From positions 6,634,001 through 6,698,000 of the forward strand of contig NZ_FYEY01000001.1 of the NCBI RefSeq assembly GCF_900187385.1: a stretch of 64,000 bases of DNA, written 5' to 3'. The position numbers and the translations under genes are program-made. Source of the DNA: Streptomyces sp. 2114.4 (lineage in GTDB: Bacteria > Actinomycetota > Actinomycetes > Streptomycetales > Streptomycetaceae). Shown one piece after another: positions 35,691 through 45,175 of the stretch. The notes beneath the pieces were generated by a model. The model saw nothing but the letters and a program-made list of their open reading frames with translations. It ran no database searches and was not told the DNA's origin. Every line of letters starts with the position of its first letter. The first letter of the stretch is position 1.

Positions 35691-35883
35691 CTGCGTGTGG
35701 CTCCGCTCCATTCTGGTTCTTAGCCTCGATTCGTCAGCGGGGTTCGGTGGCTGACCTGCTCGGCAGTTCGCCCGTAATGTCCTCGGGCCGTTCGAGGTGG
35801 GCCGTCGCGTGACGCCGCGGGTGCGCCGGGCTCCACGGGCCCGGAGTGCTGCCGGTCTGCTCCTTCCTGGTCCTGTCCTGCCG

Positions 35884-37008
35884 TCAGGTGACGGCCGCGA
35901 GGGTGGTGAGCCGCCGCCAGCAGGTGGTGAACGCATTTGCCCAGGGCCAGGTCGCGTCGACGCGCAGCCATCGGCGTCGGGCGTGGTCAGCGAGGCGGGC
36001 GGGCAGGTGGTAGAGGCGGAAGCGCATGGTGTCCGGCTCGGCGTCGGACAGGTCCTCGATGCCGTGCAGGGCCAGCAGCCGCACCCGGGCGTCGAGATCA
36101 CTCGCGAGGTTTGCTGCCAGCATCCAGCCGCGGTTCACTTCCCAGGAGGCGGAGGGCAGGTTGTCCAGTCCCATCGCCTTGTTCGTGCGCACCCGGTCCT
36201 CCACGCCGGCATGGGAGCGGTGCAGCACGTCCAGGAACTGGCTGTGGCCCGAGTCGGCGATGCCCCACATGTGACGGATGTTGGTGGCGGTGATGCAGTA
36301 CCGGCAGCCGGTCTTCTTCTCGAAGGCAGTCAGTTTCTTCAGGTGCCGCCGTGTCGGACGGACCCTGCGCACGATCAGCCGCATGCCTTCCGGCCAGCCC
36401 TCACGGGTGTTCAGTCCGGTCAACTCGGCGATGAAGTAGCCCTCCTGGAGGCTGCCGTCCTGGTGCACGGAGGTCTCCCAGGCGGCCTCGGGCAGGCGGG
36501 CGATGGCCTTTTCGTCGTCTTCGGTGATCGTGCAGCCGACGGTGTAACGGACCGTGCGCCGTGTGGTGTTCAGTGCTTCAAGGTGTTCGAGCAGTCCGTG
36601 CGTGGCCCCGGCCCCGTCCACCCGGACCAGGATTTTCGCGGCCGACGATCCGGGGATCTGCGCGAGGGCGTCGGTGAGCACGGCGATGTGGTCGGCCACC
36701 GTGTTCGCCCCGGCGTTCCCCGGCCGCAGCAGCATGGTCAGGGACTCCGTGGTGTTCGCGCACCACGCGGCCAGCGGATGAAATCCGAACGTCTTCTTGA
36801 AGGTGACCGCTGCCCCGGCCTTCTTCGAGGCGGAGGTGATGACCGTCGCATCGAGGTCGATGACGATCCAGCGGGTCAGCCGCTTGCCCGCCACCCTCAG
36901 CCAGGGGAAGCCGCCCGGCCGCAGACGCAGCAGGCCCCACACGTGCCCGCGCACCCCCGCCCGCGCCTTGGCGATCTTCGCCAGGGGTGGCCTCGTCAAG
37001 CGCGGCAA
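35884..37008 (-). pseudogene. IS1380-family transposase, N-terminally truncated
   Basis: The frame reads LTRPPLAKIAKARAGVRGHV W, then RWIVIDLDATVITSASKKAG (first catalytic Asp) and AAKILVRVDGAGATHGLLEH L (second Asp region). It goes on through VRPTRRHLKKLTAFEKKTGC RY and NNKAMGL-like NKAMGLDNLP to the end AFTTCWRRLTTLA. About 370 residues survive of a usual 450 or more. The N-terminal DNA-binding part is cut off where the IS5 fragment at 37049 begins. Confidence 0.82.
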
Positions 37009-37048
37009 GCGTGCGGCGGGCGGTCGAGTCCGATGCCGCGGGCCCGAA

Positions 37049-37206
37049 CAACCGAATCCGACCGACCGCGGCAAGCCGGGATCGAAAATCCACCTGGTCA
37101 CGGACCGGAACGGTCTACCGCTGTCGCTGGGCATCTCCGGCGCCAACATGCACGACAGCCTCGGTCTGGAACCGCTCGTGTGCGGGATCCCGCCCATCCG
37201 CTCGTC
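37049..37206 (+). pseudogene. IS5-family OrfB fragment (relative of copies A-D)
   Basis: Reads PNPTDRGKPGSKIHLVTDRN GLPLSLGISGANMHDSLGLE then GIPPIRS, identical in layout to copy B OrfB. Both flanks are gone. Confidence 0.8.
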
Positions 37207-37297
37207 GGCAGTTGTAAGCCGGCTGCCCGTCAGCTCGGGCCTACCACCGTCAGCGCGAAGTGCACATGACGCCGCCCCGACCTCCGGCTTCACCGCC

Positions 37298-37386
37298 GGC
37301 TGACCTCCGCTCGTGCGGAGAGCACGTGATCCCCGCCGTCCACGGGCCCTTGCCCGACGGTCCACCTCCGCTTGTGTGGAGAGTGC
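37298..37386 (+). CRISPR. Second two-repeat type I-E-like CRISPR remnant
   Basis: GACCTCCGCTCGTGCGGAGA (from 37302) and CACCTCCGCTTGTGTGGAGA (from 37363) are 61 bases apart: about 28-base repeats (37298-37325 and 37359-37386) with a 33-base spacer (37326-37358). The CTCCGC..GCGGAG palindrome is perfect in the first copy and worn in the second. The sequence resembles the GGATCACCTCCGC..GCGGAGAGCAC class of actinobacterial repeats, different from the remnant at 23715. No cas genes are nearby. Confidence 0.6.
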
Positions 37387-37531
37387 AGCTCGCGGTCCGC
37401 AATGAGGCCACTGAGCCTTTTCCAACTTCAGTCAGAGCTGGTCAGGTGCAGAGTGAGGACGGCTTGGACGAGGCTGGTGATGCGTGGGGGCGGGGCGTTT
37501 CCCGCGTGGTGGTGTCCGTGGGTGCGGTGGG

Positions 37532-38407
37532 TCAGGACTTGAGGTGGCCCAGGGCGTTGATCACGGCAGCGATGGCGGGCTCGGCGGCGCGTTCGCGGTG
37601 GTGGGCTGCCATGAGGTGGACGTGCCATTCGGGCATGTCGCTCACGTCGAGTTCGACCAGGGTGCGGGCGGCGAGGTCGCGTTCGACCGTAGCGCGGGTG
37701 AGGACGGCGACGGCCTGCCCGGAGCGCGCGAGATCGGCTGCCGTCTCGGCGGAACTGATGCGGTAGAGCTGATGCGCGCGGGTGGGGGCGTCCAGGAGCA
37801 GTTCGTGAAAGAGCTGCGCACCGCTGCCCCAGAGGTTCACGGCGAGGGGGTGGCCGCTCAGCCCTGCAGTGTCGCAGGGGCGCGCCGTGAGCGGGTGGTC
37901 CGGGTGACAGACCGCGATGACCGGCTCACTGTGGAACGTGTGCAGTCGTACCTCGTGAGCGTGCGGCATCGGCAGTGTGATGGCGATGTCGGTCGCGCCC
38001 GCGGCCACCCGCTGGAGTGCGTCCTGACTGTGCTGGTCGTCGACCACGATGGCGTATCTGAGCGGCTGCAGGGCACCGATGACGAAGGGGACGGCCAGCG
38101 GTGCGTAGCTGGCGTGGGTGGTCACGTGCAGGGTGCCCTGGGTGTCGTCCTCCCGTGCAATGTCCAGAGCCCGAGCCGCCAGATCCAGACACCGCTCCGC
38201 GTGGGGCAGCAGCCGTTCCCCCGCGGGCGTCAGCGACACTCCTCGGCTGGAGCGGTCGAGCAGTGGCTGACCGACGAGCCGTTCCAGTCGGCGCAGCCGC
38301 TCGCTGACGGACGGTTGCGCAACGCGCAGCTCACGTGCTGCGGCGGACAGCGAGCCGACGGATGCGGCGGTGACGAAGACGCGCAGGTCCGCGAGTTCCA
38401 GGGCCAT
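37532..38407 (-). CDS. LysR-family transcriptional regulator
   Basis: The protein has 291 residues with the winged helix-turn-helix LRVFVTAASVGSLSAAAREL RVAQPSVSERLRRLERL and a periplasmic-binding-like effector domain (GTLHVTTHASYAPLAVPFVI). It is divergent from the GNAT gene at 38511 with 103 bases between, so that acetyltransferase is a likely target. Confidence 0.92.
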   Translation of the reverse strand: MALELADLRVFVTAASVGSLSAAARELRVAQPSVSERLRRLERLVGQPLLDRSSRGVSLTPAGERLLPHAERCLDLAARALDIAREDDTQGTLHVTTHASYAPLAVPFVIGALQPLRYAIVVDDQHSQDALQRVAAGATDIAITLPMPHAHEVRLHTFHSEPVIAVCHPDHPLTARPCDTAGLSGHPLAVNLWGSGAQLFHELLLDAPTRAHQLYRISSAETAADLARSGQAVAVLTRATVERDLAARTLVELDVSDMPEWHVHLMAAHHRERAAEPAIAAVINALGHLKS

Positions 38408-38510
38408 AGGTGCAGCCTATGGCCAGCCCCCTCGGATCATGGGGTTCTGTGTGGCCGACGGCGCCCATAGCGTGCCGGTATGACATCCCCCGTGAGGTGA
38501 GGAGCCTCTC

Positions 38511-39056
38511 TTGCACGAGATTTACGAGACCGCTGCTGAACTCGTCCCTGCGATTACGGATGATCTGCCTGGGATCGTCACCATCCAGAATCACACGGCC
38601 GCGACCTCGCACGCCCGGTTCGCCACCAGACCGCATCGCATGGAGGAGCGGCGGGACTGGTTCGCTCAGTTCGCGGAGACGGGTCCGTACCGGATGCTCG
38701 TCGCCCGGCGCGGCAACCAGGTTCTCGGTTATGCCTGCAGCCAGTGCTACCGCGATCAGGACGCTTTCCGGGAAACGGTCGAGGTGAGCATCGGACTCGG
38801 CGAGGACAGCAGAGGGCAGGGGCTGGGAACCGCCCTCTACCGTGCGCTCTTCGGCCTCCTGGCCGACGAACCGGTGCATGTCGCCCTCGCCGGCATCGCC
38901 CTGCCGAACGACGTGTCGGTGGCCCTGCACCGCAAGTTCGGCTTCGCCGAAATCGGAACCTTCCACGAGTACGCCGTGAAGAACGGCCAGTACCTGAGCT
39001 CCCTGTGGATGCAACGCCTGCAGTCCACTCCGTTCCCGGGACCGGACCAGAGCTGA
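38511..39056 (+). CDS. GNAT acetyltransferase, phosphinothricin-acetyltransferase-like
   Basis: This 181-residue protein starts at a TTG at 38511 with gtgagga ahead. It shows TAATSHARFATRPHRMEERR DWF (substrate side, as in Pat/Bar relatives), the acetyl-CoA loop EDSRGQGLGTALYRAL (motif A, RGxGxG), and ALPNDVSVALHRKFGFAEIG TF. It would acetylate an amino group of a small molecule in the cytoplasm. Neighbouring divergent LysR suggests regulated expression. Confidence 0.9.
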   Translation: MHEIYETAAELVPAITDDLPGIVTIQNHTAATSHARFATRPHRMEERRDWFAQFAETGPYRMLVARRGNQVLGYACSQCYRDQDAFRETVEVSIGLGEDSRGQGLGTALYRALFGLLADEPVHVALAGIALPNDVSVALHRKFGFAEIGTFHEYAVKNGQYLSSLWMQRLQSTPFPGPDQS

Positions 39057-39301
39057 CTGGTCCCGTGATCGTGTGCCAGGGTCCAACGAGTGTACGGGGC
39101 GGGGCCCGCAAGAGGCGTGCGGTAGCCGCAGGCCGCCGCATGTTCGTCGTCCCCGGGACGGGCCCGGTGGGAAAGCGGCTTCGAAGGGCCCGGTGCCGCC
39201 ACGAGCGGCTGGGCAGGTGGTCTCTCCCCAACCTGCTGTGCAGGTCGGACTCTCGGCACCCGATGGCGGCGCCTGAACGCAGGCCGACAGGCCCAGAGGC
39301 G

Positions 39302-39392
39302 GCGGTAGCCGATGAGGGTCGCTGCTATGTCGACGAAGGCGAGGAAGTGTTCGGCCTTGCGTTCATAGCGGCGGTGCAGGCGGCGGCATCCC
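39302..39392 (-). pseudogene. IS5-family OrfB tail fragment
   Basis: The minus strand encodes CRRLHRRYERKAEHFLAFVD IAATLIGYRR, the last part of OrfB as in copy B (27050-27130). Confidence 0.75.
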
Positions 39393-39393
39393 C

Positions 39394-39537
39394 CTCCGGG
39401 CCCGCGACGTCTGCCAGGCCCTCGACCACGAACTGCTGCCGAAGAACATCGAAGGCACCCACGCCAAACTGAAGCGTCTGGTCAAGCTCGACATCCTCAC
39501 CGAGGACGAGGCCGGTAGCTTCACCAGGAAGCAGTAG
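39394..39537 (+). pseudogene. Transposase-associated winged-helix tail fragment
   Basis: Reads LRARDVCQALDHELLPKNIE GTHAKLKRLVKLDILTEDEA GSFTRKQ then stop. The small winged-helix ending is familiar from proteins that accompany actinobacterial mobile elements (VCEALDL.VLPKNTE..R.KLKRL). The N-terminus is missing. Confidence 0.5.
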
Positions 39538-39641
39538 CCCACCGAGCACCATGATCACCAGCCCCTGCCTCACCCTCACGCGACAACGAACATCAACCCA
39601 CGAACTGCCCTGAAGCAAACGCTCGACGTCTCCGCGAGCCG

Positions 39642-40868
39642 TCAGGCGTTGTCCGGCCATGTCAGACGGCGGGCGAAGTGCGCCCATGCAGCCACGACCA
39701 TGAGCGCGGCAGCAAGGCCGCCGAGCGTCATAACCGTGGACGGGGATGTTCGGTCCACGATGACGCCACCGGCCAGCGCGCCGAGTGAGATCGTGGCCTG
39801 GAAGGAGGCAGTGAACAGCACCGACGCTGCCTCGGGCGCGTGGGGGGTTGCCTTGGTGAACCACGTCTGGGAGGAGACGGGGACGGCGCCATAGGCGACG
39901 CCCCAGACGATCAGCAACGCGACAGCGCCGATCTGCCAGCGCCCCAGTACGGGCAGCAGCAAGGTGACGGCCGCGATCATGCCTGCGGCGAGACCGAAGG
40001 CGGCTCGGGGGTAGCGGGTGACCACCGCTCCGCCCAGGAAGTTGCCGACGATTCCCGCGGCACCGTAGACCAACAGGAAGCCAGTGATCAGCTGCGAGCT
40101 GGCATCGGTGACTTGCTCCAGGAACGGAGTGAGGTAGGTGTAAGTCCCGAAGTGCGCCAGCACGACCAAAAAGGTCAACAGCAGTGCGAAACGCGTGTTG
40201 ACGCTCTTACACATGCCGCGCAGCACACTCAGACGGGTCCTCTGGTTGGGCGGCAGCGGCGGCATGACCAGAAGCAGCATGACCAGTACACCGACTGTGA
40301 GGGCGCCCATGACGACGAAAGCCGTGCGCCAGCCGGCCAGGTCCCCGATGAACGTGCCGGCCGGTACGCCGAGCACGGAGCCCAGCGGGACTGCGGAGAA
40401 GATCACCGACGTGGCACGGCCGACCGACGCCGCGGGCACCAGGCGCTGGGCCAGCCCGGCGCCGATCGACCAGAAGCCCCCGATGACGACGCCGACGATG
40501 ACACGGGAGACCAGGACCAGCCAGTAGTCCGGTGCCGCAGCGGCCAGGAAGTTCGCCCCGGCCAGCATGAGCATGAACACGCACAGCATCAGACGGCGGT
40601 CGATGTGTGCGGTCGCCACGGTGATCACGGGTGCGGAGATGGCCGCAAGAATTCCGGGCATGGTCATCATCAGCCCGGCCACTCCGTCGGAGATGGCGAA
40701 GCTGGATCCGATCTTGGTGAGCAGGCCGATCGGCAGGATCTCGGTCGTGACGATCGAGAAGATTCCCAGCATTACCGAAACCACGGCCAGCCACCCGATC
40801 AGGGGAGATCGAGCCGGTAAGTCGACTCTGCCAGAGTGGTATGTGGTGGTGGCGTTTGTCGAGGCCAT
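39642..40868 (-). CDS. MFS transporter, DHA1 (drug:H+ antiporter-1) type
   Basis: This 408-residue protein has twelve predicted helices. The first segment SVMLGIFSIVTTEILPIGLL is the hallmark start of the AraJ/NepI-like sugar-efflux and drug-efflux branch. The motif-C-like GSVLGVPAGTFIGDLAGWRT AF sits in helix 5. It probably exports drugs, sugars or nucleosides by proton antiport. No regulator adjoins it directly; it stands between IS debris and a non-coding stretch. Confidence 0.92.
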   Translation of the reverse strand: MASTNATTTYHSGRVDLPARSPLIGWLAVVSVMLGIFSIVTTEILPIGLLTKIGSSFAISDGVAGLMMTMPGILAAISAPVITVATAHIDRRLMLCVFMLMLAGANFLAAAAPDYWLVLVSRVIVGVVIGGFWSIGAGLAQRLVPAASVGRATSVIFSAVPLGSVLGVPAGTFIGDLAGWRTAFVVMGALTVGVLVMLLLVMPPLPPNQRTRLSVLRGMCKSVNTRFALLLTFLVVLAHFGTYTYLTPFLEQVTDASSQLITGFLLVYGAAGIVGNFLGGAVVTRYPRAAFGLAAGMIAAVTLLLPVLGRWQIGAVALLIVWGVAYGAVPVSSQTWFTKATPHAPEAASVLFTASFQATISLGALAGGVIVDRTSPSTVMTLGGLAAALMVVAAWAHFARRLTWPDNA

Positions 40869-41509
40869 GATTCCGTCCTGTGAAGAGCCTGTCGTTGAGC
40901 GATCAGTTCAACAGGCCCTGCGCAGTGAAGGCTGGCAGATTGGCGACATCACCCTTGTGACGCGAGGCGATGTCGCAGACCTGCTGAATCGCTCTGCAAA
41001 TCACTGCTGGGTAAGGGGCTTTGGCTCTGCGAGGGCGGTCGGGTACGACGTGCATTCACTCACCCCACTACCTCAACAGACCACCGGCGGATTCGGGGGC
41101 CACGTCCGGGAGGCGTGTGGGGACGGTCAGCCAGGCTCGGGCGGAGGTGCGGCTCGATCCCGTCGCGGATCATTAGGGCGAAGGCGTGGACCCGCCGCGC
41201 GCCGTACCAGACCGCTTCGTCCGGGCGTCGACGAGCTGCTGGGCGCGGCGCAGAAGCCGGCGAACGCGGCGCCGAGGTCGGCGGGATGGAGCCGTGAGAG
41301 CGACGCGTGGAGGGGTTATGCCACGCCTTCCACCTCGAACCCCTGTAGCAGGGAAGGTACTTACCGGGCCGTGCCCCAATGCAGCCCCCGCCGGGCGACT
41401 GCAGTAACCCACCTGCAGGGCCGGGGCTGCCAACGCACAGCTTGTTGACGCAGTCCTACGACGTCTGAAGGGCGGACTGCTGTGGCTGGGGCTTGGTACG
41501 TTCTGGCGT
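40869..41509. other. Gene-poor stretch
   Basis: No supportable gene. A minus-strand piece around 41070-41290 (RRPDEAVWYGARRVHAFALM IRDGIEPHLRP) has some protein character but no start, and I do not recognise it. Confidence 0.3.
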
Positions 41510-42349
41510 ATGACGCTGCGTTCGGTGGATCTGCGCAAAGAGCCTGTGGAAGTCGTACTGGATCGTGCGGAGCGAATGCTGGGGGTGTGCCTCGATCGCG
41601 AGACTGTGGTGCGTAAGCGGCGGTCTGTGGGGGCGCGTACGGACCGCGATACGTGGGTGCGCATCGAGCGGCGTGGGCTCGACCGGATCGGGGTTCAGGG
41701 CGGGGATGGCACCGCGTCCGCGGAGGCCCTGCGAGGGATCGCCAAGCCGGCCTGGATCGCCGGTGTTGTGTGGCGGGACGAGGCGGAGCCGGTGATGTGG
41801 CGGGGGGACGAGACGGCACTGCTGCCGGGTGCACCAGTGGGGAGCGCCGTGGTGGCACAGGACCCGCATCTGTCCGAGGAGTGGTGGGCTTCGCTGAATG
41901 CTTCGCTGGAGGCCCTCGCCGCGCAGCACACGAACCGGATCGCGACACCGGATACCGAGACGCTCACGCAGGAACTGGTCACGCGAACGATCCACCGTGT
42001 CTTTCCCGGCGTCGATACGGCGGTGGCCGATTGGCGTCCGGCCCATGCGGATCTCAACTGGGCGAATGTGACGGCGCCGGTGTTCTGCGTGTTCGACTGG
42101 GAGGACTGGGGCATGGCCCCGCGCGGTCTGGATGCGGCAAATCTGTGGGGGTCCTCCCTTGCTGTCCCGGCTCTGGCCGACCGCGTCCGCAGAGAGCGGT
42201 GCAACGATCTGGCGAGCCGGGACGGCAAGCTGATGACGCTGTTCGTCTCCGCGAAGATCCTCGGCCCCTACTCTGATCCCGAGGACCCCCGCCTGGTCTC
42301 TGCACGGAAGACGGCGGAGCAGTTGCTGCAGGAGCTTCAGGCAGGCTGA
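41510..42349 (+). CDS. Aminoglycoside-phosphotransferase-like (APH fold) protein
   Basis: This 279-residue protein starts at the ATG at 41510. It carries PAHADLNWANV (HxDxxxxN catalytic loop, Brenner motif) and VFDWEDWGMAPRGLDAANLW (metal-binding DWED, equivalent to DFG). The N-lobe is short and lacks an obvious glycine loop (VVRKRRSVGARTDRDTWVRI). Such proteins phosphorylate small molecules; the substrate is unknown. Its end overlaps the convergent aldo/keto reductase gene by 13 bases. Confidence 0.82.
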   Translation: MTLRSVDLRKEPVEVVLDRAERMLGVCLDRETVVRKRRSVGARTDRDTWVRIERRGLDRIGVQGGDGTASAEALRGIAKPAWIAGVVWRDEAEPVMWRGDETALLPGAPVGSAVVAQDPHLSEEWWASLNASLEALAAQHTNRIATPDTETLTQELVTRTIHRVFPGVDTAVADWRPAHADLNWANVTAPVFCVFDWEDWGMAPRGLDAANLWGSSLAVPALADRVRRERCNDLASRDGKLMTLFVSAKILGPYSDPEDPRLVSARKTAEQLLQELQAG

Positions 42350-43143
42350 CGGGCTTTGAGGAGTTGCCGGTACTCCCTCACCACGTTCTCGTCGACCTCG
42401 TACGACAGGGCTCCGGTCAGCTCGCGCAGGTGGTCGACGTTGTCCGTGCCGACCGCGACCGCGTCAACCCGGGGCAGGCCGTAGGAGGAGTGGAACGCGG
42501 CCTGGGCCTTCGTGACTGAAGCGGATCCTTGCAGGAAGACCCGTGGATCGAACCGCGCCCACACCTCCTGGGCCGTACTTCCGCCGAAGGGGCTCATCCC
42601 CCAGACCTGCGACGGCCGCCACCGCCTTGCCAGGGCCTCCGCTGCTTCGAGGACGTCGACCCCGACCAGTAGTCCCGCCCGGACCATGAGGACATCAGGG
42701 CGCGGCACGTCGAGGTCCACGAGCGGGCGCGGATCCCAGGTCGAGACGCCCCAGGAACCGCAGAGCCCCGCTCGCGCAGTGTCGGCAAGGGCCGCGCACG
42801 CCGGCCCGAGCCTCCCGATGTCGGATGCTGAGTGCTCCGGGTTGTGGAGGAACACCAGATCAGGCTCGCGCCCGAGGTCCTTGGCTACCTGCTCGACGGC
42901 GATCTGCAGTCGGGCGGGATCGAGGCTGTGGCCCTCGGGGAAGAATCCCACCTTGGTGGAGACCGAGAAGTTCGCCAGCAGGTCGCCAGCCGATCTCTTC
43001 AGGACCTCGTGGGAGCGATGGCGAAGATAGTTGGATGCGGTGTCGATGCGTCCTATACCGAGGTCGGCGGCTGCTTCGAGTAGGCCACGGGCGTGACCAG
43101 ACCGGTGTAGCCCGAGGACGATTCTTCCGTCAGCGGTTCGCAC
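42337..43143 (-). CDS. Aldo/keto reductase
   Basis: This 268-residue protein starts at the GTG at 43143, preceded by ggagg. It has GIGRIDTASNY (Asp and Tyr of the catalytic tetrad; DTA.NY), VSTKVGFF (Lys), PDLVFLHNPE (His) and GVSTWDP. The fold is a TIM barrel using NADPH. Relatives act on sugars and carbonyls, some in natural-product pathways. Upstream, another frame (43053-43283, SLTPYALSDLTGHPVYLDGA SEDITTLADLLITEGL) also looks coding and overlaps the start; it lacks a start codon and may be a truncated, formerly coupled gene. Confidence 0.85.
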   Translation of the reverse strand: MRTADGRIVLGLHRSGHARGLLEAAADLGIGRIDTASNYLRHRSHEVLKRSAGDLLANFSVSTKVGFFPEGHSLDPARLQIAVEQVAKDLGREPDLVFLHNPEHSASDIGRLGPACAALADTARAGLCGSWGVSTWDPRPLVDLDVPRPDVLMVRAGLLVGVDVLEAAEALARRWRPSQVWGMSPFGGSTAQEVWARFDPRVFLQGSASVTKAQAAFHSSYGLPRVDAVAVGTDNVDHLRELTGALSYEVDENVVREYRQLLKARQPA

Positions 43144-43283
43144 AGCCCCTCCGTGATCAGCAGGTCGGCCAGAGTGGTGATGTCCTCGCTTGCGCCGTCG
43201 AGGTAGACGGGGTGGCCGGTGAGATCTGAGAGCGCGTAGGGGGTAAGTGAGACATCTGCACACCCTGCAAGGCTGCCTTGATG
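43053..43283 (-). pseudogene. Truncated small gene overlapping the aldo/keto reductase start
   Basis: The frame reads GCADVSLTPYALSDLTGHPV YLDGASEDITTLADLLITEG L and runs on to a stop at 43053. Codon bias is good but no ATG, GTG or TTG start is available. No family recognised. Confidence 0.3.
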
Positions 43284-43484
43284 GGACAGAAGGCGCCCCG
43301 GTCCTGATCACGAGCAAGGCACCGGCGTCCGGCCCGGCGGATCATGGTGAGCTACGACGAGCCGAGTCATCCGGTTGTCCACGTCGTCTAGGCGGTAGAG
43401 GCCCTGACCTGCGCAAACTTCGCTTCGGTCGTGGCCGGCGGGCGCACTCCGACGGCTCTTCCTGACCCGGGCGTCAGGACGGCG

Positions 43485-43690
43485 TCAAAGAGCCGGTAGC
43501 GTGGCCGGGTGAGTGAGAAGACCCTGCAGCACCGGATTGATGGTCCCGACGACGCCCCCGTACTCGTCCTCGGCGCCGCGCTGGGTACCACATGGCACAG
43601 GTCGTAACCCGTGTCCTGGGCCGTCCAGCCGAACCAGGGAATGGCTCCCAAGGCCGTGTCGGAGCCCTGAGTCCGGGGGCGCCCACACAG
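43485..43690 (-). pseudogene. C-terminal fragment of an unknown protein (possibly SUKH-like)
   Basis: Two adjoining minus frames give GAIPWFGWTAQDTGYDLCHV V and GAEDEYGGVVGTINPVLQGL LTHPATLPAL, joined by a small indel near 43590. PW.GWT..GY.LC resembles SMI1/KNR4-type immunity proteins, but the match is weak and could be chance. Confidence 0.35.
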
Positions 43691-43896
43691 TCTGTGAGAC
43701 GCGTGTGAGAGCACGTGAGACGAGAAGCCCCGCCGGCTGCTCAATCGCACTGCGGAATCGTCGAGTGCCCGAACCAGTCGTTGGAGATCGCTTAGGGGTG
43801 GTAGTCCGGCGCGGCGCAAGACCCTGTGGAAGGGGCAGACGGACCGTACGGTGCGAGGGTGGCTCCGCGGCATCCCCCGTTCGCGGAGCCACACTT

Positions 43897-44652
43897 AGAC
43901 ATCATTTCAGTTGGCGTGATCTTGCGGCAGGCTGGGGTGATGACTGCCGCGCATGTCGAGCGGATGGCGCCGGAAGACCTGTGGACGTTGTTCCAACGGG
44001 TGGTGCCGTCGGCGCCGGTCCGCCCTCAGGGTGGAGGGGCACCGGCGGCGAGGGGACCGCGAGGTGCTGGCCGCGATCATCTTCGTGGCTACCTCAGGCT
44101 GCACCTGGAATCAACTGCCACCAGGCTTCGGGCTGTCGGGCGTGACGGCCTTCCGCCGGTTCACCGAGTGGACCGAGGTCAGGGTGTGAGCCAAACTTAA
44201 TCGCCTGGTCCTGGATGAACTCGGTTCCCGGGGTGAGCTGGACTGGTCGCGGTGCGCGATCGACTCGGTCAGCGTCCGGGCCCTCAAAGGGGGCAGATGA
44301 CGGGACCGAATCCGACCGACCGTGGCAAGAAGGGATCGAAAATCCATCTCATCGTCGGGCCCTCGACGCCAGCGGCCCGGCAAGCTGCACGGTGACAAGG
44401 GCTACGACTACCGGCACCTGCGGCGATGGCTCGCTTCCCGCGGCATCCGGCACCGCCTTGCCCGCAAGGGCATCGAGTCGTCCCAGCGGCTGGGCCCGCA
44501 CCGCTGGGTGGTGGAACGGACCATGTCCTGGCTGTCCGGCTGCCGCCGCCTGCACCGCCGCTACGAGCGCAAGCCGGAACACTTCCTTGCCTTCACAGCC
44601 ATCGCCGCGACCCTCATATGTCACCGCCGACTAGCCAAGTGAAATGACGTCT
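43897..44652 (+). mobile_element. IS5-family element, copy C, degenerate
   Basis: Ends AGACATCATTTC (43897-43908) and GAAATGACGTCT (44641-44652) are inverted, flanked by TA on both sides. It is about 100 bases shorter than copy B. OrfA is frameshifted near 44035 and OrfB lacks the block between KIHLI and the GPRR segment. Confidence 0.8.
43940..44642 (+). pseudogene. IS5-family transposase (copy C), frameshifted with internal deletion
   Basis: OrfA begins MTAAHVERMAPEDLWTLFQR V at 43940. It shifts to give DREVLAAIIFVATSGCTWNQ LPP and RCAIDSVSVRALKGG. OrfB runs GPRRQRPGKLHGDKGYDYRH LRRWL to HRWVVERTMSWLSGCRRLHR RYERKPEHF, stopping at 44642. The first catalytic Asp region is lost in the deletion. 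Confidence 0.8.
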
Positions 44653-44761
44653 ACAGTAAGAGGTCGTTTCTTTTGGCTCGAGAGACCTACGCCGATGGTC
44701 TGACGCACTGCCCGATGCGTTTCGTTACGTCTGCTGGTCCGGTAGTGGAGTGAGTAATCTT

Positions 44762-45154
44762 GTGAACGAGCCAGGGCCAGCCGTCCGTCTGCGCTTGGCC
44801 GAGGAAAAGAACGTCTGGCTGTGCACCGTGCGTCCGGATGGCTCTGCCCACGTCACGCCTGTCTGGTTCGTCTACCAGAGCTCCCGGTGGTGGATCGGTT
44901 CGGATCACAGCTCCGTCAAGGTCAAAAACATCGGCAAGGAGCCCCGCGTCTCCCTGGCTTTGGAGGATGGCCGGTTCCCGGTCGTCGCCGAAGGCGACGC
45001 ATCACTGATTCGTGATCGGTTCCCTCATGAGGTCGTAACCGCGTTCGAGCGGAAATATGGTTGGGATGTATCCGCACCCATGCGTCCCGGAAGCAGGCGA
45101 GTGCTGCTGGAAGTCCGTGTGCGTCGGTGGCTGTTGGCTGGCACGGCCCAGTGA
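44762..45154 (+). CDS. Pyridoxamine 5'-phosphate oxidase-fold (F420/FMN-binding) protein
   Basis: The GTG at 44762 has gtggag 11 bases upstream; a GTG at 44750 is in frame but without a ribosome site. The 130 residues show RLRLAEEKNVWLCTVRPDGS AHVTPVWFVY, the split-barrel PPOX signature, and WWIGSDHSSVKVKNIGKEPR VSLAL. Actinobacterial relatives bind F420 or FMN and act as reductases. IS5 copies C and D flank it on both sides. Confidence 0.82.
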   Translation: MNEPGPAVRLRLAEEKNVWLCTVRPDGSAHVTPVWFVYQSSRWWIGSDHSSVKVKNIGKEPRVSLALEDGRFPVVAEGDASLIRDRFPHEVVTAFERKYGWDVSAPMRPGSRRVLLEVRVRRWLLAGTAQ

Positions 45155-45175
45155 CGGCTGTGGCAACAGTCGACC

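Noticed and set aside
37241..37265. Third CRISPR repeat upstream of the 37298 relic
   Set aside because: About 16 of 25 positions match and spacing is 60 not 61; the palindrome is lost. Too weak to call.
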